64,000 bases of DNA from Psychrobacillus psychrotolerans (GCF_900115805.1 NZ_FOXU01000003.1:1-64000); one strand, 5' to 3'; shown: positions 51,201-61,337, counted from the stretch's first letter. Made by a program: numbers and translations. The notes: generated from the letters alone by a model not told the origin.

Positions 51201-52052
51201 ATGGTAAAAGTATTATGGAATGATCAATTTGTACAAGAAGAAGACGTGAAAATTGGATTCGAAGATCGTGGTTATCAATTTGGAGATGGAATTTATGAAG
51301 TGATCAAAATATACAACGGCGATATGTTCACAGCTAAAGAGCATATTGATCGACTATATGCGAGTGCAGACAAGATTCAACTAGTTATTCCATATACAAA
51401 AGACGTGATGCATAAAATGTTACACGAACTTATTGAAATGAATGAACTTCAAGATGGTCAAGTGTATCTTCAAGTTACCCGAGGAACAAGCATGCGTCAG
51501 CATAATTTTCCAGTTCCAGCAGTGGAATCTGTTCTAACAGCCTATACAAAAGAAACAACACGCCCACATACACAGTTAGAAAATGGAGTAAAAGCTTGCT
51601 TTGTAGAGGACGTTCGTTGGCTTAGATGTGATATCAAATCGTTAAATTTGTTAGGAAATGTTCTAGCAAAACAAGAAGCTGTTAGTAAAGACTGCTATGA
51701 GGCTGTACTACATCGTGGAGAAACAATTACAGAAGGTTCATCTTCTAATATGTATGGTATTAAAGATGGAGTTTTGTATACACATCCTGTTAGTAATTTA
51801 ATGCTAAACGGAATTACACGCCAAGTTATTTTGAATTGTTGTGAAGAAGTAGGACTGCCGGTAGTGGAAGAAGCATTTACAAAAGCGCAAGCATTAGAAA
51901 TGGATGAAATGATTATGTCTTCTACGAATGCGGAAGTAATGCCAATAATCTCGATTGACGATAAAATAATTGGTACTGGAAAACGTGGCGAATGGGCTGA
52001 AAAGCTACAATTAGCTTTTGAAAAAAGAATTCCTACATCCGTTGAAGCATGA
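51201..52052 (+). CDS. dat: D-amino-acid transaminase
   Basis: 283 aa class IV PLP enzyme, making D-glutamate/D-alanine for peptidoglycan. FEDRGYQFGDGIYEVIKIYN near 22, PLP Lys in DIKSLNLLGN near 146, EGSSSNMYGI near 175 and SSTNAEVMPI near 240. ATG 51201, 7 bases after GGAGGGAG, gives the standard length; the ATG at 51195 is too close. Downstream of pepV; the coupling of dipeptide release and D-amino-acid supply is logical but inferred. Confidence 0.95.
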   Translation: MVKVLWNDQFVQEEDVKIGFEDRGYQFGDGIYEVIKIYNGDMFTAKEHIDRLYASADKIQLVIPYTKDVMHKMLHELIEMNELQDGQVYLQVTRGTSMRQHNFPVPAVESVLTAYTKETTRPHTQLENGVKACFVEDVRWLRCDIKSLNLLGNVLAKQEAVSKDCYEAVLHRGETITEGSSSNMYGIKDGVLYTHPVSNLMLNGITRQVILNCCEEVGLPVVEEAFTKAQALEMDEMIMSSTNAEVMPIISIDDKIIGTGKRGEWAEKLQLAFEKRIPTSVEA

Positions 52053-52612
52053 ACAAGCATTATTTTATCGCTATAAAAATCCCTAAGGAGTTAGCTGCTG
52101 CAATTATTCAGGAACGTGATAAAACCAATTTACACAGGACTCATAAAATCTTACCAGTTGCAGAAGATCTTCATATCACGCTCTATTATTTAGGGCATGT
52201 AGCAGATGGTATATTACAGCAAATAATTCATTCGCTAAACCGTTTAGAGTGGGAATCGTTCGAATTGAAAACAAGTGGAGTAGCTCATTTTGGTAATGAA
52301 GCTACCCCGCGTGTTGTATATACATCATTAGAAAAAAGCGATTCTTTACAATTATTGCAGCAAAAAATTGTACAACTGTTAAGTAACTTTATAGAGGTAC
52401 AGAAAACAAACGATTTCACTGCTCATATTACAATGGCAAAAAAATGGGCTTCTTTAGAGTCGCTAAATTTAAAAGCGTTCAACTTATCTGATGTAGTCTT
52501 TGACGTATTAAGTTTCTCCATTTTTACCGTTAATGTGAATCGGTCTCCGCGTTATGAAGAAATATGCACAGTTAAGTGGAGGAGGGGTGAAAATAATGGC
52601 CCAACTAGTTAA
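52049..52612 (+). CDS. thpR: RNA 2',3'-cyclic phosphodiesterase (ThpR/LigT type, YtlP)
   Basis: 187 aa 2H phosphoesterase with both catalytic tetrapeptides: HITLYYLGH near 41 and HITMAKKW near 126. Opens 2',3'-cyclic phosphates or joins 2'-5' RNA ends; cellular role unclear. ATG overlaps the dat stop (ATGA). Its last 17 bases overlap the next gene. Confidence 0.9.
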   Translation: MNKHYFIAIKIPKELAAAIIQERDKTNLHRTHKILPVAEDLHITLYYLGHVADGILQQIIHSLNRLEWESFELKTSGVAHFGNEATPRVVYTSLEKSDSLQLLQQKIVQLLSNFIEVQKTNDFTAHITMAKKWASLESLNLKAFNLSDVVFDVLSFSIFTVNVNRSPRYEEICTVKWRRGENNGPTS

Positions 52613-53579
52613 ATTACAAGATTATGTTTCCCGTTATCAAGTAGATTTAAAAAGATACCCAACGCAGTTTGTACGTTTAAAAAAACAACAGTGGGATCGG
52701 ACAAAGGAAGAGTGGGAAAGAGGTTCTTTTACTTCTGAGTGGATTGAAAAGGAAGATGAAGTTGTTGTAGAATACAAGAAAAAATCACTTTTCTCCATTC
52801 TGTTTCCAAAAAGCAAGAAAGAAATAGTAGAAGACTTAGACTGGGGAAATAAAGAGTTGACGGAAGAGATTCCAGTATCAGAAGAATCTACTACGTTGCT
52901 ATTTGAACCTAAACTAGTTTATAAACCTCAAACAAAAGAAGAGTTAAAACGTATGTATCTAGATCAGCTGTTTCACTTTCAATTAAAATGGGCAAGTTCC
53001 ACTTTACGTGAAAAGTCATATGTAGATCCAAAATATATGCGTGACACACTACTGAGGGATTTTACACTGAAACTACCAGATAATTATTTTGTCTTTTATT
53101 ATCCAATCTTAAAGCTAAAAAAGGCTCCAATAGAGCTAGATATTATACTTGTACTTCCTACTGAAGTTGTTTGTATTGTAGTACTTGAGGGCAAAAATTC
53201 CGATGCTTTTATAGGGAGTGGGGAACGATTCTGGCTTAAGAAAAGTGGGAAAGATGAAAAGAAAATATTAAATCCTACGATTAATCTAAATCGAATGGAA
53301 TCGATATTAGGACAAATTTTCCAACAGCAGGACGTAGAATTGCCGATAAAAAAAGTAATTCTTTCAAGAAATGGTTATATTGATTATCCGGGAAATTCGT
53401 TCAATACAGAATTTGTCGATACGAGAAAGTTTCCTGAATGGTTTCTTTCATTGAAATCTTCACATTCTCCGATGAAGCATATGCAATTTAAAGCAGCCCA
53501 GGCGATATTAGATCTAGTACAAACCACTTCTTATTCTAGATCTAGTTGGGATATAGGTAATGAGGAAACCAATGAATAA
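52596..53579 (+). CDS. ytlQ: YtlQ-like protein with NERD-related nuclease-like region
   Basis: 327 aa, soluble. The middle (about 160-290) has ELDIILVLPTEVVCIVVLEGKN, GSGERFWLKKSGKDEKKILNPTINL and later FVDTRKFPEW, resembling the fold-core of NERD/PD-(D/E)XK-like domains (acidic D, then E-x-K as LEGKN). The N-terminal 100 residues are charged and unassigned. ATG 52596 follows GGAGGAGGGG; earlier in-frame starts lie inside thpR. Confidence 0.75.
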   Translation: MAQLVKLQDYVSRYQVDLKRYPTQFVRLKKQQWDRTKEEWERGSFTSEWIEKEDEVVVEYKKKSLFSILFPKSKKEIVEDLDWGNKELTEEIPVSEESTTLLFEPKLVYKPQTKEELKRMYLDQLFHFQLKWASSTLREKSYVDPKYMRDTLLRDFTLKLPDNYFVFYYPILKLKKAPIELDIILVLPTEVVCIVVLEGKNSDAFIGSGERFWLKKSGKDEKKILNPTINLNRMESILGQIFQQQDVELPIKKVILSRNGYIDYPGNSFNTEFVDTRKFPEWFLSLKSSHSPMKHMQFKAAQAILDLVQTTSYSRSSWDIGNEETNE

Positions 53580-54489
53580 TATTGTCTTTATCGTAAATGA
53601 GCACGCAGGGAATGGTTTAGGCAAGAAGGTGTGGAGGAAATGGAGAGAAACAATCGATTTTCCTCACACAGTTTATATGACGGAAAGAGAAGATCATGCC
53701 ACCGAAATAGCCAAAAAATGCGCCGAATCAACGGATGATTTGCTTTTAGTTGGAGTTGGTGGTGATGGTACTATTCACGAAATTATTTTGGGTATAGTTG
53801 GTTTTGAGCATGTTCGAGTTGGAATAATCTCGGCTGGGAGTGGAAACGACTTTGGACGAACCTTTTATGTTTTTCATACATTGAAAGACCTCAAGGAAGT
53901 CGCACACAGTAATTCCCACACCAAGATGGATATTGGAACAGTAAACACTCCAAATTCGGAATACAAATTTGTTAATAATGCCGGATTTGGTTTTGATGCA
54001 AAAGTTGTTTACCTTGCAAATTATTCTGTTTGGAAAAGCAGGCTGAACCTTTTTAGGCTAGGCAAACTTGCATACATATTATTTCTTATAAAAGAGTTAC
54101 TAACGTTTAAAACGTTTTCTTTTACCTTACATAATAAAGATGAAGTCACTCGATATGATGATGTTTGGTTTTTTGTAATTTGTAATCAGCCTTTTTTTGG
54201 AGGTGGAATGAAAATCTCTCCTGATTCCATTCCTAATGATCAATTACTTGAGATGACAGTAGTAAACAAATTATCAAGATGGAAATTGTTATTTATTTTT
54301 GGTACAGTATTCTTTGGAAAACATACTAAATTTAAAGAGGTAAAACAGTATCAATCATCAGATTTTAATATGGTTATTCATGATAAAGTGTATGGCCATG
54401 TGGATGGTGAGTTTTCATGTATAACAGAAAAAGATATAGCTTATTCATGTTCAATAGAAGCACATGCATGGAATTTAGCAAACCGTTAA
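53572..54489 (+). CDS. ytlR: diacylglycerol/lipid kinase-family protein YtlR
   Basis: 305 aa. DAGK catalytic domain: GGDGTIHEII near 64 (nucleotide-binding), AGSGNDFGRTF near 86, and a C-terminal acidic HVDGEF. Phosphorylates a lipid or sphingosine-like substrate with ATP; substrate not predictable. ATG 53572 has AGGA 7 bases before it; ATG 53560 gives 4 extra residues and is possible. Overlaps ytlQ. Confidence 0.88.
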   Translation: MNNIVFIVNEHAGNGLGKKVWRKWRETIDFPHTVYMTEREDHATEIAKKCAESTDDLLLVGVGGDGTIHEIILGIVGFEHVRVGIISAGSGNDFGRTFYVFHTLKDLKEVAHSNSHTKMDIGTVNTPNSEYKFVNNAGFGFDAKVVYLANYSVWKSRLNLFRLGKLAYILFLIKELLTFKTFSFTLHNKDEVTRYDDVWFFVICNQPFFGGGMKISPDSIPNDQLLEMTVVNKLSRWKLLFIFGTVFFGKHTKFKEVKQYQSSDFNMVIHDKVYGHVDGEFSCITEKDIAYSCSIEAHAWNLANR

Positions 54490-54508
54490 AGAAAGAGGAG
54501 TTTGAATA

Positions 54509-55150
54509 ATGAGGTTAAGACATAAACCATGGGCAGAGGATTTTATCAATGCTCATCCGGAAATAGTTATCCCAAATCCAGAAGAAGTTAAAGGGAAATG
54601 GGAAGAAGTATTTAAGAATGACAATCCATTGCATATTGAAGTAGGTTCAGGAAAAGGGCAGTTTGTAACAGGAATGGCAAAGCAAAATCCCGATATCAAT
54701 TATATTGGCATAGAGTTATATGACAGTGTGATAGTGTCAGCGCTAGAAAATGCGATTGCCGCTCAGCCATTACCTAATCTACGATTATTGAAAGTAAACG
54801 GATCTGATCTTGCAAAGTATTTTGAAAAAAATGACGTAGACCGTGTATACCTAAATTTCTCAGATCCATGGCCAAAAACTAGGCATGCGAAACGACGTTT
54901 AACACATGCAGAGTTTTTAGAACTATACAAATCGATTCTAGTAGATCATGCTGAAATCCATTTCAAAACGGATAATCGAGGTTTATTTGAGTATTCATTA
55001 ACGAGTATGTCAGCTTTTGGAATGCTTATCAAAGAGGTCTCTCTCGATTTGCATGTTAATATGCCGGAAGATAATATTATGACGGAATATGAAGAAAAGT
55101 TTTCTGCAAAAGGTCAACCAATATACCGAGTTGAAGCAAAATACGTGTAA
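54509..55150 (+). CDS. trmB: tRNA (guanine-N7-)-methyltransferase TrmB
   Basis: 213 aa. SAM site [14 protein letters not shown] near 45, [16 protein letters not shown] near 70, catalytic region [18 protein letters not shown] near 117 and [11 protein letters not shown] near 155, all TrmB hallmarks. Makes m7G46 in tRNA variable loops. AGAGGAG upstream of ATG. Last gene of the pepV run. Confidence 0.96.
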   Translation: MRLRHKPWAEDFINAHPEIVIPNPEEVKGKWEEVFKNDNPLHIEVGSGKGQFVTGMAKQNPDINYIGIELYDSVIVSALENAIAAQPLPNLRLLKVNGSDLAKYFEKNDVDRVYLNFSDPWPKTRHAKRRLTHAEFLELYKSILVDHAEIHFKTDNRGLFEYSLTSMSAFGMLIKEVSLDLHVNMPEDNIMTEYEEKFSAKGQPIYRVEAKYV

Positions 55151-55224
55151 CTTTATTGAGCGGAAATGCTAGCTAGGTCGATAAATGTATACACAGAGGA
55201 ATATTTGAAAAGGGGCGTGGGAGA

Positions 55225-56070
55225 ATGGACAAGTTTCAATTTCACGAAATGTCATTTACATGGTTAAAGGGAGGAACAACTTTTATGGACGGGGGTGCCA
55301 TGTTTGGAGTTGTTCCAAAACCATTATGGGAAAAAAAATATCCTGTCAATGAGAAAAATCAAATTGAACTGCCATCGGATCCATTACTCATCCAATATAA
55401 GGGGCAAAACATTTTAATGGAATCAGGTCTTGGCTACCAGAAAATGACGGAGAAGCAATTGCGAAACTACGGTGTTACCGATCAATCTCAAGTGGAAGAT
55501 AATCTTGTAGAATTAGGATTATTGCCAGAAGACATTCATATTGTTATGATGACTCATCTTCACTTCGATCACGCCTGTGGTTTAACAAAATGGGATGAAA
55601 ACCGAATTGTTTCCACTTTTCCAAATGCTAAAATTTATGTGTCCGATGTGGAATGGAATGAAATGAAAAATCCTAACATTCGCTCCAAAAACACATATTG
55701 GAAAGAAAATTGGGAGCCAATAGAAGACCAAGTGATACCATTTACAAATTCTCTTAAAATAGTAGAGGGAATAGAGATGATTCACACGGGAGGCCATAGT
55801 GACGGCCATAGTATTGTTGTATTCAAGCAGCAAGAAGATACTGTCATACATATGGCAGATCTAATGCCTACCCATGCTCACCAAAACCCACTGTGGGTGC
55901 TTGCATATGATGATTTTCCGATGACTTCAGTGTTTGCAAAAGAAAAATGGGTCAAACAAGCACTTCAACAAAATTATTGGTTCAGCTTTTATCACGATGC
56001 TTTCTATCGAATGATCAAATGGTCCGAAGATGGAAAAGAAATAGTAGATATAGTTGAGAGAAGTAGATAA
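55225..56070 (+). CDS. ytnP: metallo-beta-lactamase-fold hydrolase YtnP (lactonase-like)
   Basis: 281 aa. Di-zinc motif HLHFDHACG near 110, [10 protein letters not shown] near 190 and Asp in [13 protein letters not shown] near 208; C-terminal FYHDAFYR. YtnP of B. subtilis hydrolyses lactone signals (quorum-quenching, streptomycin-inducer interference); the role is taken from that homologue. GGGGCGTGGGAG upstream of ATG. Confidence 0.9.
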   Translation: MDKFQFHEMSFTWLKGGTTFMDGGAMFGVVPKPLWEKKYPVNEKNQIELPSDPLLIQYKGQNILMESGLGYQKMTEKQLRNYGVTDQSQVEDNLVELGLLPEDIHIVMMTHLHFDHACGLTKWDENRIVSTFPNAKIYVSDVEWNEMKNPNIRSKNTYWKENWEPIEDQVIPFTNSLKIVEGIEMIHTGGHSDGHSIVVFKQQEDTVIHMADLMPTHAHQNPLWVLAYDDFPMTSVFAKEKWVKQALQQNYWFSFYHDAFYRMIKWSEDGKEIVDIVERSR

Positions 56071-56198
56071 AAAGAAAAGTTCAATTACCTATTTCAGCCC
56101 CGATAAGCACTTGATAGGATTTTAAGTTAAGGAGTCCTTTGACTTTACTGAAATCTTGAGTGACTCAGGCACTGTTCTAGAGTTGGACAGATAAAAAG

Positions 56199-56232
56199 CG
56201 AGGGCAGTGACGATGTCAGCCCTCGTTATTTT
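56199..56232 (+). terminator. terminator after ytnP
   Basis: GCGAGGGC ... GCCCTCGTTATTTTT with a 13-base loop, about 130 bases after the stop. Confidence 0.75.
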
Positions 56233-56249
56233 TGTGGAAAATTTACTCT

Positions 56250-56291
56250 TTTCAAACTAACTCCCCAAAAATTCCAACTAAACTATATAGA
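56250..56291. repeat. two 21-bp units of the ATTCCAACTAAAC repeat
   Basis: TTTCAAACTAACTCCCCAAAA (56250-56270) and ATTCCAACTAAACTATATAGA (56271-56291): same unit length and core as the four-unit array at 42790-42873, again right after a terminator and between convergent genes. Confidence 0.75.
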
Positions 56292-56345
56292 TGACAAAAA
56301 ATGGTTGAACATGAGAAAATCATGACCAACCATCCACTATTAAAT

Positions 56346-56660
56346 TTAAATTTTCACCAATTCCACGACGGATCCTGTTTTTGCATCTGCTGCGAACTCA
56401 AATTGCTCAATTTCCCCTTCTTTCACTCGAGAAATTCCGCCTTTATATACATTCATACTTATTGCTTCTTTTTGAAACTTCTCAGGGGTCATATATATCC
56501 AGGATCCATCGATTGGACCCTCTTTTTTGAATGAGCTTTTAATTTCATTTAATACTAATTCTGCTGAACGATTGAAATCCATTTGTTTCGTGGCTTGGCT
56601 GGCTATAACACCAATTACAATTCCAGTTCCAAGTCCCATCATGTAATCCTTTAATTTCAT
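56346..56660 (-). CDS. YtzB-like small membrane-anchored protein
   Basis: 104 aa. N-terminal hydrophobic stretch YMMGLGTGIVIGVIASQA (one helix) followed by a soluble PepSY-like part: AELVLNEIKSSFKKEGPIDG, SWIYMTPEKFQKEAISMNVY, KGGISRVKEGEIEQFEFAAD. Position next to ytoP matches B. subtilis ytzB (from memory). Probably faces the outside; no enzymatic motif. GGAGGAAT upstream on the reverse strand. Confidence 0.78.
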   Translation of the reverse strand: MKLKDYMMGLGTGIVIGVIASQATKQMDFNRSAELVLNEIKSSFKKEGPIDGSWIYMTPEKFQKEAISMNVYKGGISRVKEGEIEQFEFAADAKTGSVVELVKI

Positions 56661-56816
56661 CAGTATTCCTCCTCATCGTATTTTTTTTAGTGTATCATAC
56701 ATCCTCGTTCCGATTAAATTTTTCGGTTTACGAAGTTTTATTGTAGTAAACGAACCCAACTTTTATTACAATAGAGGGGAAGATAATTTTCTACACAGCT
56801 TTAGGAGGCTTTTTTA

Positions 56817-57890
56817 ATGAATGCAGAAACGCGCTCGCTCTTTAAAACATTGACAGAACTACCAGGAGCACCTGGGAATGAATATGCTGTACGTGCCTTT
56901 ATGCGAAATGAACTGACTAAATATTCAGATGAAATTGTTCAAGATAATTTAGGCGGTATATTTGGTCTTAAAAAAGGTGATGAAAATGGACCGAAAATTT
57001 TAGTTGCGGGCCATATGGATGAAGTAGGATTTATGGTATCTGGGATCACAGATAATGGAATGATTCGTTTTCAACCTCTAGGTGGTTGGTGGAGCCAGGT
57101 TTTACTTGCACAACGAGTGGAAGTTGTTACTAAGACTCAAACAGTTCCAGGAGTAATCGGTTCTATTCCTCCGCATTTGTTAAGTGATGAACTTCGTAGC
57201 AAACCGATGGATATAAAAAATATGCTAATAGATGTTGGAGCAGACGATAAAGAGGATGCTCTACGAATGGGTATAAAACCTGGTGATCAAATCTTACCTG
57301 TTTGTTCGTTTACACCTATGGCGAATGATAAAAAAATAATGGCTAAAGCCTGGGACAATCGTTATGGTTGTGGATTGGCTATTGAACTTTTGAAAGAAGT
57401 GCAAAACGAGAAACTTCCGAACATGCTATATTCCGGTGCAAATGTAATGGAAGAAGTAGGTCTTCGTGGTGCACAAGCATCTGCGAATATGATTAATCCA
57501 GACTTATTTTTTGCTTTGGATGCGAGTCCTGCAAATGATGCATCTGGAAACAAAAATGAGTTTGGACAACTAGGAAAAGGAACACTTTTACGAATTTTCG
57601 ATCGTACAATGGTGACACACCGTGGAATGCGTGAGTTCGTATTAGATACTGCAGAAACACATAATATTCCATATCAATATTTCATCTCACAAGGGGGTAC
57701 TGATGCGGGACGCGTTCATACTTCGAATGAAGGTATTCCTAGTGCGGTAATTGGTATTTGTTCACGATATATTCATACCTCTGCATCTATCATCCACACA
57801 GATGACTATGCTGCAGCCAAAGAGCTTATTGTGAAACTAGTTAAATCATGTGACCGTACTACTTTAGAGACAATTAAATCGAATGTATAA
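56817..57890 (+). CDS. ytoP: M42-family aminopeptidase/glucanase-like YtoP
   Basis: 357 aa. Metal ligands: [10 protein letters not shown] near 65, [11 protein letters not shown] near 176, catalytic MEEVGLRGA near 212, LDASPANDA near 235, and His in [14 protein letters not shown] near 318. Dodecameric cytosolic aminopeptidase family. TTAGGAGG precedes the ATG. Own terminator. Confidence 0.94.
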   Translation: MNAETRSLFKTLTELPGAPGNEYAVRAFMRNELTKYSDEIVQDNLGGIFGLKKGDENGPKILVAGHMDEVGFMVSGITDNGMIRFQPLGGWWSQVLLAQRVEVVTKTQTVPGVIGSIPPHLLSDELRSKPMDIKNMLIDVGADDKEDALRMGIKPGDQILPVCSFTPMANDKKIMAKAWDNRYGCGLAIELLKEVQNEKLPNMLYSGANVMEEVGLRGAQASANMINPDLFFALDASPANDASGNKNEFGQLGKGTLLRIFDRTMVTHRGMREFVLDTAETHNIPYQYFISQGGTDAGRVHTSNEGIPSAVIGICSRYIHTSASIIHTDDYAAAKELIVKLVKSCDRTTLETIKSNV

Positions 57891-57921
57891 GTAGTGGAGT
57901 GACTATGTTACTCTATACTTT

Positions 57922-57950
57922 TAAAAAGATGCCTTCCGGGGCATCTTTTT
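57922..57950 (+). terminator. terminator after ytoP
   Basis: AAAAAGATGCC, loop TTCCGG, GGCATCTTTTT: compact perfect hairpin 31 bases after the stop. Confidence 0.92.
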
Positions 57951-57972
57951 AACTAGAAAGGAATATTATTGC

Positions 57973-58506
57973 ATGAAAATATTAATAGGTACGCATAATA
58001 GAGCTAAAACAAAAGCAGTTCAAACTATTTCTAGTATATATTATCCAGAGGTAAATTATGAAAACAAAGAAGTTCCATCACTAGTGTCCGATCAACCGAT
58101 GGGTCAGGAAGAGACTAGGCAAGGTGCTATTAACCGAGCAAAGCAGTTAATAGATGAGCTAATGGAAGATTCAGACACACTATTTGGGATAGGTTTAGAA
58201 GGCGGCGTACAAGAAATAGATGGTCAATTGTATATTTGTAATTGGGGGGCATTGGCGACGCCTGCCGGTGACGTATTTACTGCTACAGGAGCTGGTGTAC
58301 CCCTACCAGCGGAAATAGCTGAACAATTACGAGGCGGTGCCGAACTTGGACCTGTAATGGACGTCTATACTAATAAGAAAGGTATACGTCACGATGAAGG
58401 TGCCATTGGTGTCTTCTCCAATGGACTTGTTAATAGAAGTGCAATGTTCGAGCATATAATGTTATTATTGATTGGGCAATTTGAATTTGCTAATAAGCCC
58501 AAGTAG
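57973..58506 (+). CDS. DUF84/YjjX-type inosine/xanthosine triphosphatase
   Basis: 177 aa, ITPase-like fold: ILIGTHNRAKTKAVQT at the N-terminus, SDQPMGQEETRQGAINRA near 42, GIGLEGGVQEIDGQLYICNW near 74 and GGAELGPVMD near 125. Hydrolyses non-canonical purine triphosphates by family. Starts 22 bases after the ytoP terminator, AGAAAGGA upstream. Confidence 0.9.
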   Translation: MKILIGTHNRAKTKAVQTISSIYYPEVNYENKEVPSLVSDQPMGQEETRQGAINRAKQLIDELMEDSDTLFGIGLEGGVQEIDGQLYICNWGALATPAGDVFTATGAGVPLPAEIAEQLRGGAELGPVMDVYTNKKGIRHDEGAIGVFSNGLVNRSAMFEHIMLLLIGQFEFANKPK

Positions 58507-58568
58507 TTGCAACTGTAGGGAATCATCGATAAAATATATAGCAGTTATCACTGAATGGAGGAAAGAGA

Positions 58569-59081
58569 ATGACCCGAATTTGGATGCGATTATTGATCGC
58601 GTCATTAGCTGTCATTTTATTAGCAGGATGCTCTTCTTTGGAAGAACAAACTTCAGATGGACTTGAGAACGCAAAAGTAGCTTTTCAAGGCGACGCAGAA
58701 AAACCAAATGAAAAAGTAAATGATATTAATATTTTTATACCTAGTGGTTTTTCGATAGAAGAAGAATCTAATGAAACAAATATTATTCTTTCTAAAGGAA
58801 AAGAATCATTTATACTCTTTATTAATCCAAATGAATTACCAAGTAGTCAACTATACTATGATTTGATGACATCTGATAAAAATTTAAAAGTATTAGAAGA
58901 AAAAACATTTGAGCAAAATGGACGATTTGGATTTGCTGCAATTATTGAAAATAGTGAAGAAAAGTATGAACTTATAACGAGCATTGGTGGCATCAAACTA
59001 ACAACTATTTCTGACCAACAAGATGTTGCGAAAAATTTAGAAAAAATGATGCTTATCGTTCGCTCCATTTCAACAAACTAG
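58569..59081 (+). CDS. lipoprotein of unknown function
   Basis: 170 aa. Signal sequence IWMRLLIASLAVILLAGCSS with lipobox LLAGC at 18-22. Mature part acidic: EEQTSDGLENAKVAFQG, INIFIPSGFSIEEES, KGKESFILFINPNE, then a C-terminal segment LEKMMLIVRSIS. Such short lipoproteins before ytpP occur in Bacillales; no binding or enzymatic motif seen. Strong GGAGGAAAG upstream; ytpP follows 13 bases after. Confidence 0.85.
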   Translation: MTRIWMRLLIASLAVILLAGCSSLEEQTSDGLENAKVAFQGDAEKPNEKVNDINIFIPSGFSIEEESNETNIILSKGKESFILFINPNELPSSQLYYDLMTSDKNLKVLEEKTFEQNGRFGFAAIIENSEEKYELITSIGGIKLTTISDQQDVAKNLEKMMLIVRSISTN

Positions 59082-59094
59082 AGGAGTGGTACAT

Positions 59095-59406
59095 ATGGAA
59101 AACCTAGCTTCAGTAGAACAATTCAAAGAGATAAAGCAGCAAGGAAAAGTTGTATTTAAATTCACAGCTGATTGGTGTCCAGATTGTCATTTCATCGATC
59201 CATTTATGGGAGAGATAGAAGAAAAATTTGCAGATATTACATTTATTTCTGTAGATCGTGATCAGTTCATAGACTTATGTATCGAGCTTGATATATTTGG
59301 TATTCCTAGTTTTCTAGCATATGAAAATGGCGAAGAAAAAGGTCGGTTTGTTAGTAAAGACCGTAAAACTAGAGAAGAAATTGAATCATTTCTTCAATCG
59401 ATTTAA
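59095..59406 (+). CDS. ytpP: thioredoxin-like protein YtpP
   Basis: 103 aa thioredoxin fold with active site DWCPDC near residue 26 in place of WCGPC, as in YtpP of Bacillus; FGIPSFLAYENGEE contains the cis-Pro. No signal peptide, so cytosolic. ATG 59095 is preceded by GAGGAGTGG; an ATG/GTG 9 bases upstream falls in that site. Confidence 0.9.
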   Translation: MENLASVEQFKEIKQQGKVVFKFTADWCPDCHFIDPFMGEIEEKFADITFISVDRDQFIDLCIELDIFGIPSFLAYENGEEKGRFVSKDRKTREEIESFLQSI

Positions 59407-59416
59407 CCCCATCCAA

Positions 59417-59442
59417 ACGGTTCACCTAGTGGACCGTTTTGT
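59417..59442 (+). terminator. terminator after ytpP
   Basis: AAACGGTTCACCTAGTGGACCGTTTTG: short GC-rich hairpin 10 bases after the stop, T run brief. Confidence 0.7.
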
Positions 59443-59593
59443 TTATTCTGAAGTATTAGGACTGCCATCCCAAAGGATAGCCAAACATGCCCTAGTGGCA
59501 GTTCAACTTCTGGGGGAATTGTATGGTTCCGTTTTTCAACAGGATAAGTAACCCGACGGCTTGAAGTTTCACTTTGAAAGGACTAGATAATAA

Positions 59594-60409
59594 ATGAAAG
59601 CACTTGAACTTGTAAGGCATTTAAAAACAAAGCTTTCCGAAGATATATACACGTATGATTATAATAGAGAAACAAACAAGCTACGCTTGACTCATAAAGA
59701 AATAGGAAAGGGAATTGAGATTTCAATCCCTCCGATTTTAGCTAAATATGAAATGAAAAAAGAAGTGGCGATTAACGAGGTTGTATATACAATAAACGAA
59801 ACATTCCAAGCGATGGAAAAAGAGATGGCCGGTGAAATAGATCCATCATTGTCCGTGTATCCCGTTATCCGCTCCACTTCCTTTCCACTTAAATCGAATG
59901 AAGGTAACCGTTTTATAACGAAAGATCATACAGCAGAAACACGCGTATACTATGCAGTCGATCTTGGTAAGACTTACCGTTTACTAGATGAAAAAATGTT
60001 GTTGGAGTGGAAAGTCAGAGAAACGGAAGTAAGGGAACGAGCACTCTTCCAAGTGAGAAAATTAGAAAATCATTATAAAATAGATGAGGTAGCAGGTAAT
60101 ACTTTTTATTTCTTTAATAATAACGATGGATATGATGCAAGTCGTATATTGAACGAATCGCTATTAAAAGATATGAAAAAACAAATTACTGGAGATATGA
60201 CTATTTCTGTACCCCATCAAGATGTTATGATAATTGGTGATATAAGAAATGAAACAGGTTACGATGTTCTAGCGCAAATGACGATGCATTTCTTCACGGT
60301 TGGAACAGTGCCTATTACTTCATTATCTTTCATCTACGAAAACGGAGATTTAGAACCTATATTCATCATGGCGAAAAATCGAGTATCAAAGGAGAACGAG
60401 GAAAAATGA
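59594..60409 (+). CDS. ytpQ: YtpQ-family (DUF1444) protein
   Basis: 271 aa. Soluble protein with KSNEGNRFITKDHTAETRVY, YAVDLGKTYRLLDEKMLLEW near 115 and GDMTISVPHQDVMIIGDIRN near 205, as in the DUF1444 family of Bacilli. Function unknown. A ribosome site GAAAGGA precedes the ATG. Overlaps ytpR by 4 bases; the ytpP-Q-R order is that of B. subtilis. Confidence 0.9.
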   Translation: MKALELVRHLKTKLSEDIYTYDYNRETNKLRLTHKEIGKGIEISIPPILAKYEMKKEVAINEVVYTINETFQAMEKEMAGEIDPSLSVYPVIRSTSFPLKSNEGNRFITKDHTAETRVYYAVDLGKTYRLLDEKMLLEWKVRETEVRERALFQVRKLENHYKIDEVAGNTFYFFNNNDGYDASRILNESLLKDMKKQITGDMTISVPHQDVMIIGDIRNETGYDVLAQMTMHFFTVGTVPITSLSFIYENGDLEPIFIMAKNRVSKENEEK

Positions 60410-61011
60410 ATATTTTTTACAACAAACCTGGAGTTGGAGATGTACTATTAATCCAACTAACACCTGAAAAAACAGAAAAAGTTATTACGGAAACTAATGG
60501 TGATGTTACACAAGTAAAAGATGCAACAACAAACGAAGTACTGGCTATAAACATTTTTGAATTTAGCAAATACAAAGAGCTAGATGTTCAAGGTAATATA
60601 TCTTTAACTGCTGAATTAATCGAAACCGTGCAACAAACATTAGAGAAAAACGGTGTTTCTTATACATTAGAAGCAGATCTATCTCCTAAGTTTGTGGTAG
60701 GCCTTGTAGATTCATTGGAACAACATCCAAATGCGGACAAGTTAAAAGTATGCCAAGTAAATGTTGGTGAATCGACTTTACAAATTGTATGTGGTGCTCC
60801 GAATGTAGAAGCAGGTCAAAAAGTAGTAGTAGCTAAAGTTGGAGCAATTATGCCTTCAGGTATGGTTATTAAGGATGCTGAACTTAGAGGTGTAGCTTCA
60901 AGTGGAATGCTATGTTCTGCAAGAGAATTGGCTATTCCGAATGCACCTGAAGTAAAAGGGATTTTAATCCTAGATGAGCAAAAAGAAGTTGGAAGCGAAT
61001 TTATAGTATAA
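60406..61011 (+). CDS. ytpR: YtpR, tRNA-binding-domain protein
   Basis: 201 aa. N-terminal DUF4479-like part (1-90), then an EMAP/tRNA-binding OB fold (about 95-201): VVGLVDSLEQHPNADKLKVC, QIVCGAPNVEAGQKVVVAKV, SSGMLCSARELAIPN. The OB fold is shared with the N-terminus of PheT; B. subtilis YtpR is a stand-alone paralogue. Coupled to ytpQ by an ATGA overlap. Confidence 0.93.
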   Translation: MNIFYNKPGVGDVLLIQLTPEKTEKVITETNGDVTQVKDATTNEVLAINIFEFSKYKELDVQGNISLTAELIETVQQTLEKNGVSYTLEADLSPKFVVGLVDSLEQHPNADKLKVCQVNVGESTLQIVCGAPNVEAGQKVVVAKVGAIMPSGMVIKDAELRGVASSGMLCSARELAIPNAPEVKGILILDEQKEVGSEFIV

Positions 61012-61020
61012 AGAAATGAC

Positions 61021-61051
61021 AAGCATGCCTTTAAGGTGTGCTTTTTTTGAT
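61021..61051 (+). terminator. terminator after ytpR
   Basis: AAGCATGCC, loop TTTAA, GGTGTGCTTTTTTT (one wobble). Confidence 0.85.
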
Positions 61052-61337
61052 GAAAAGAAAATTATAAAACTCTGGACCTGAAACTATCTGTAATTGAATC
61101 TTTTCCAGACTCCAGTGTCGTCCAGGAGGATATAGTACTTACGCTTTTGTTCCTAAAAAGAAACAAAGTGGGTGGAATATTTAACCATATATTTTGCTAT
61201 TCCGATACATAAGTGGCATATTCCCCTCGGATAAAATCCTAAAACACATGATTTTTTTACCATTCTACCTTATAAATACAGACGAAACCTATTATTATTG
61301 GTAGAATAAGAGGTATCTTTTAGAAAGAGTGATGAAT
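61052..61337. other. 286-base leader region before sftA
   Basis: No gene or recognised repeat. Contains TATAAA near 61270 and AATAAG near 61305 as possible promoter pieces, and the weak AGAAAGAG ribosome site of sftA. An unassigned GC-richer patch at 61070-61130 (CTCTGGACCTGAAAC ... CAGACTCCAGTGTC) is not explained. Confidence 0.3.

Noticed and set aside
59321-59551. 76-codon frame overlapping the ytpP end
   Set aside because: No ribosome site and passes through the ytpP terminator hairpin.
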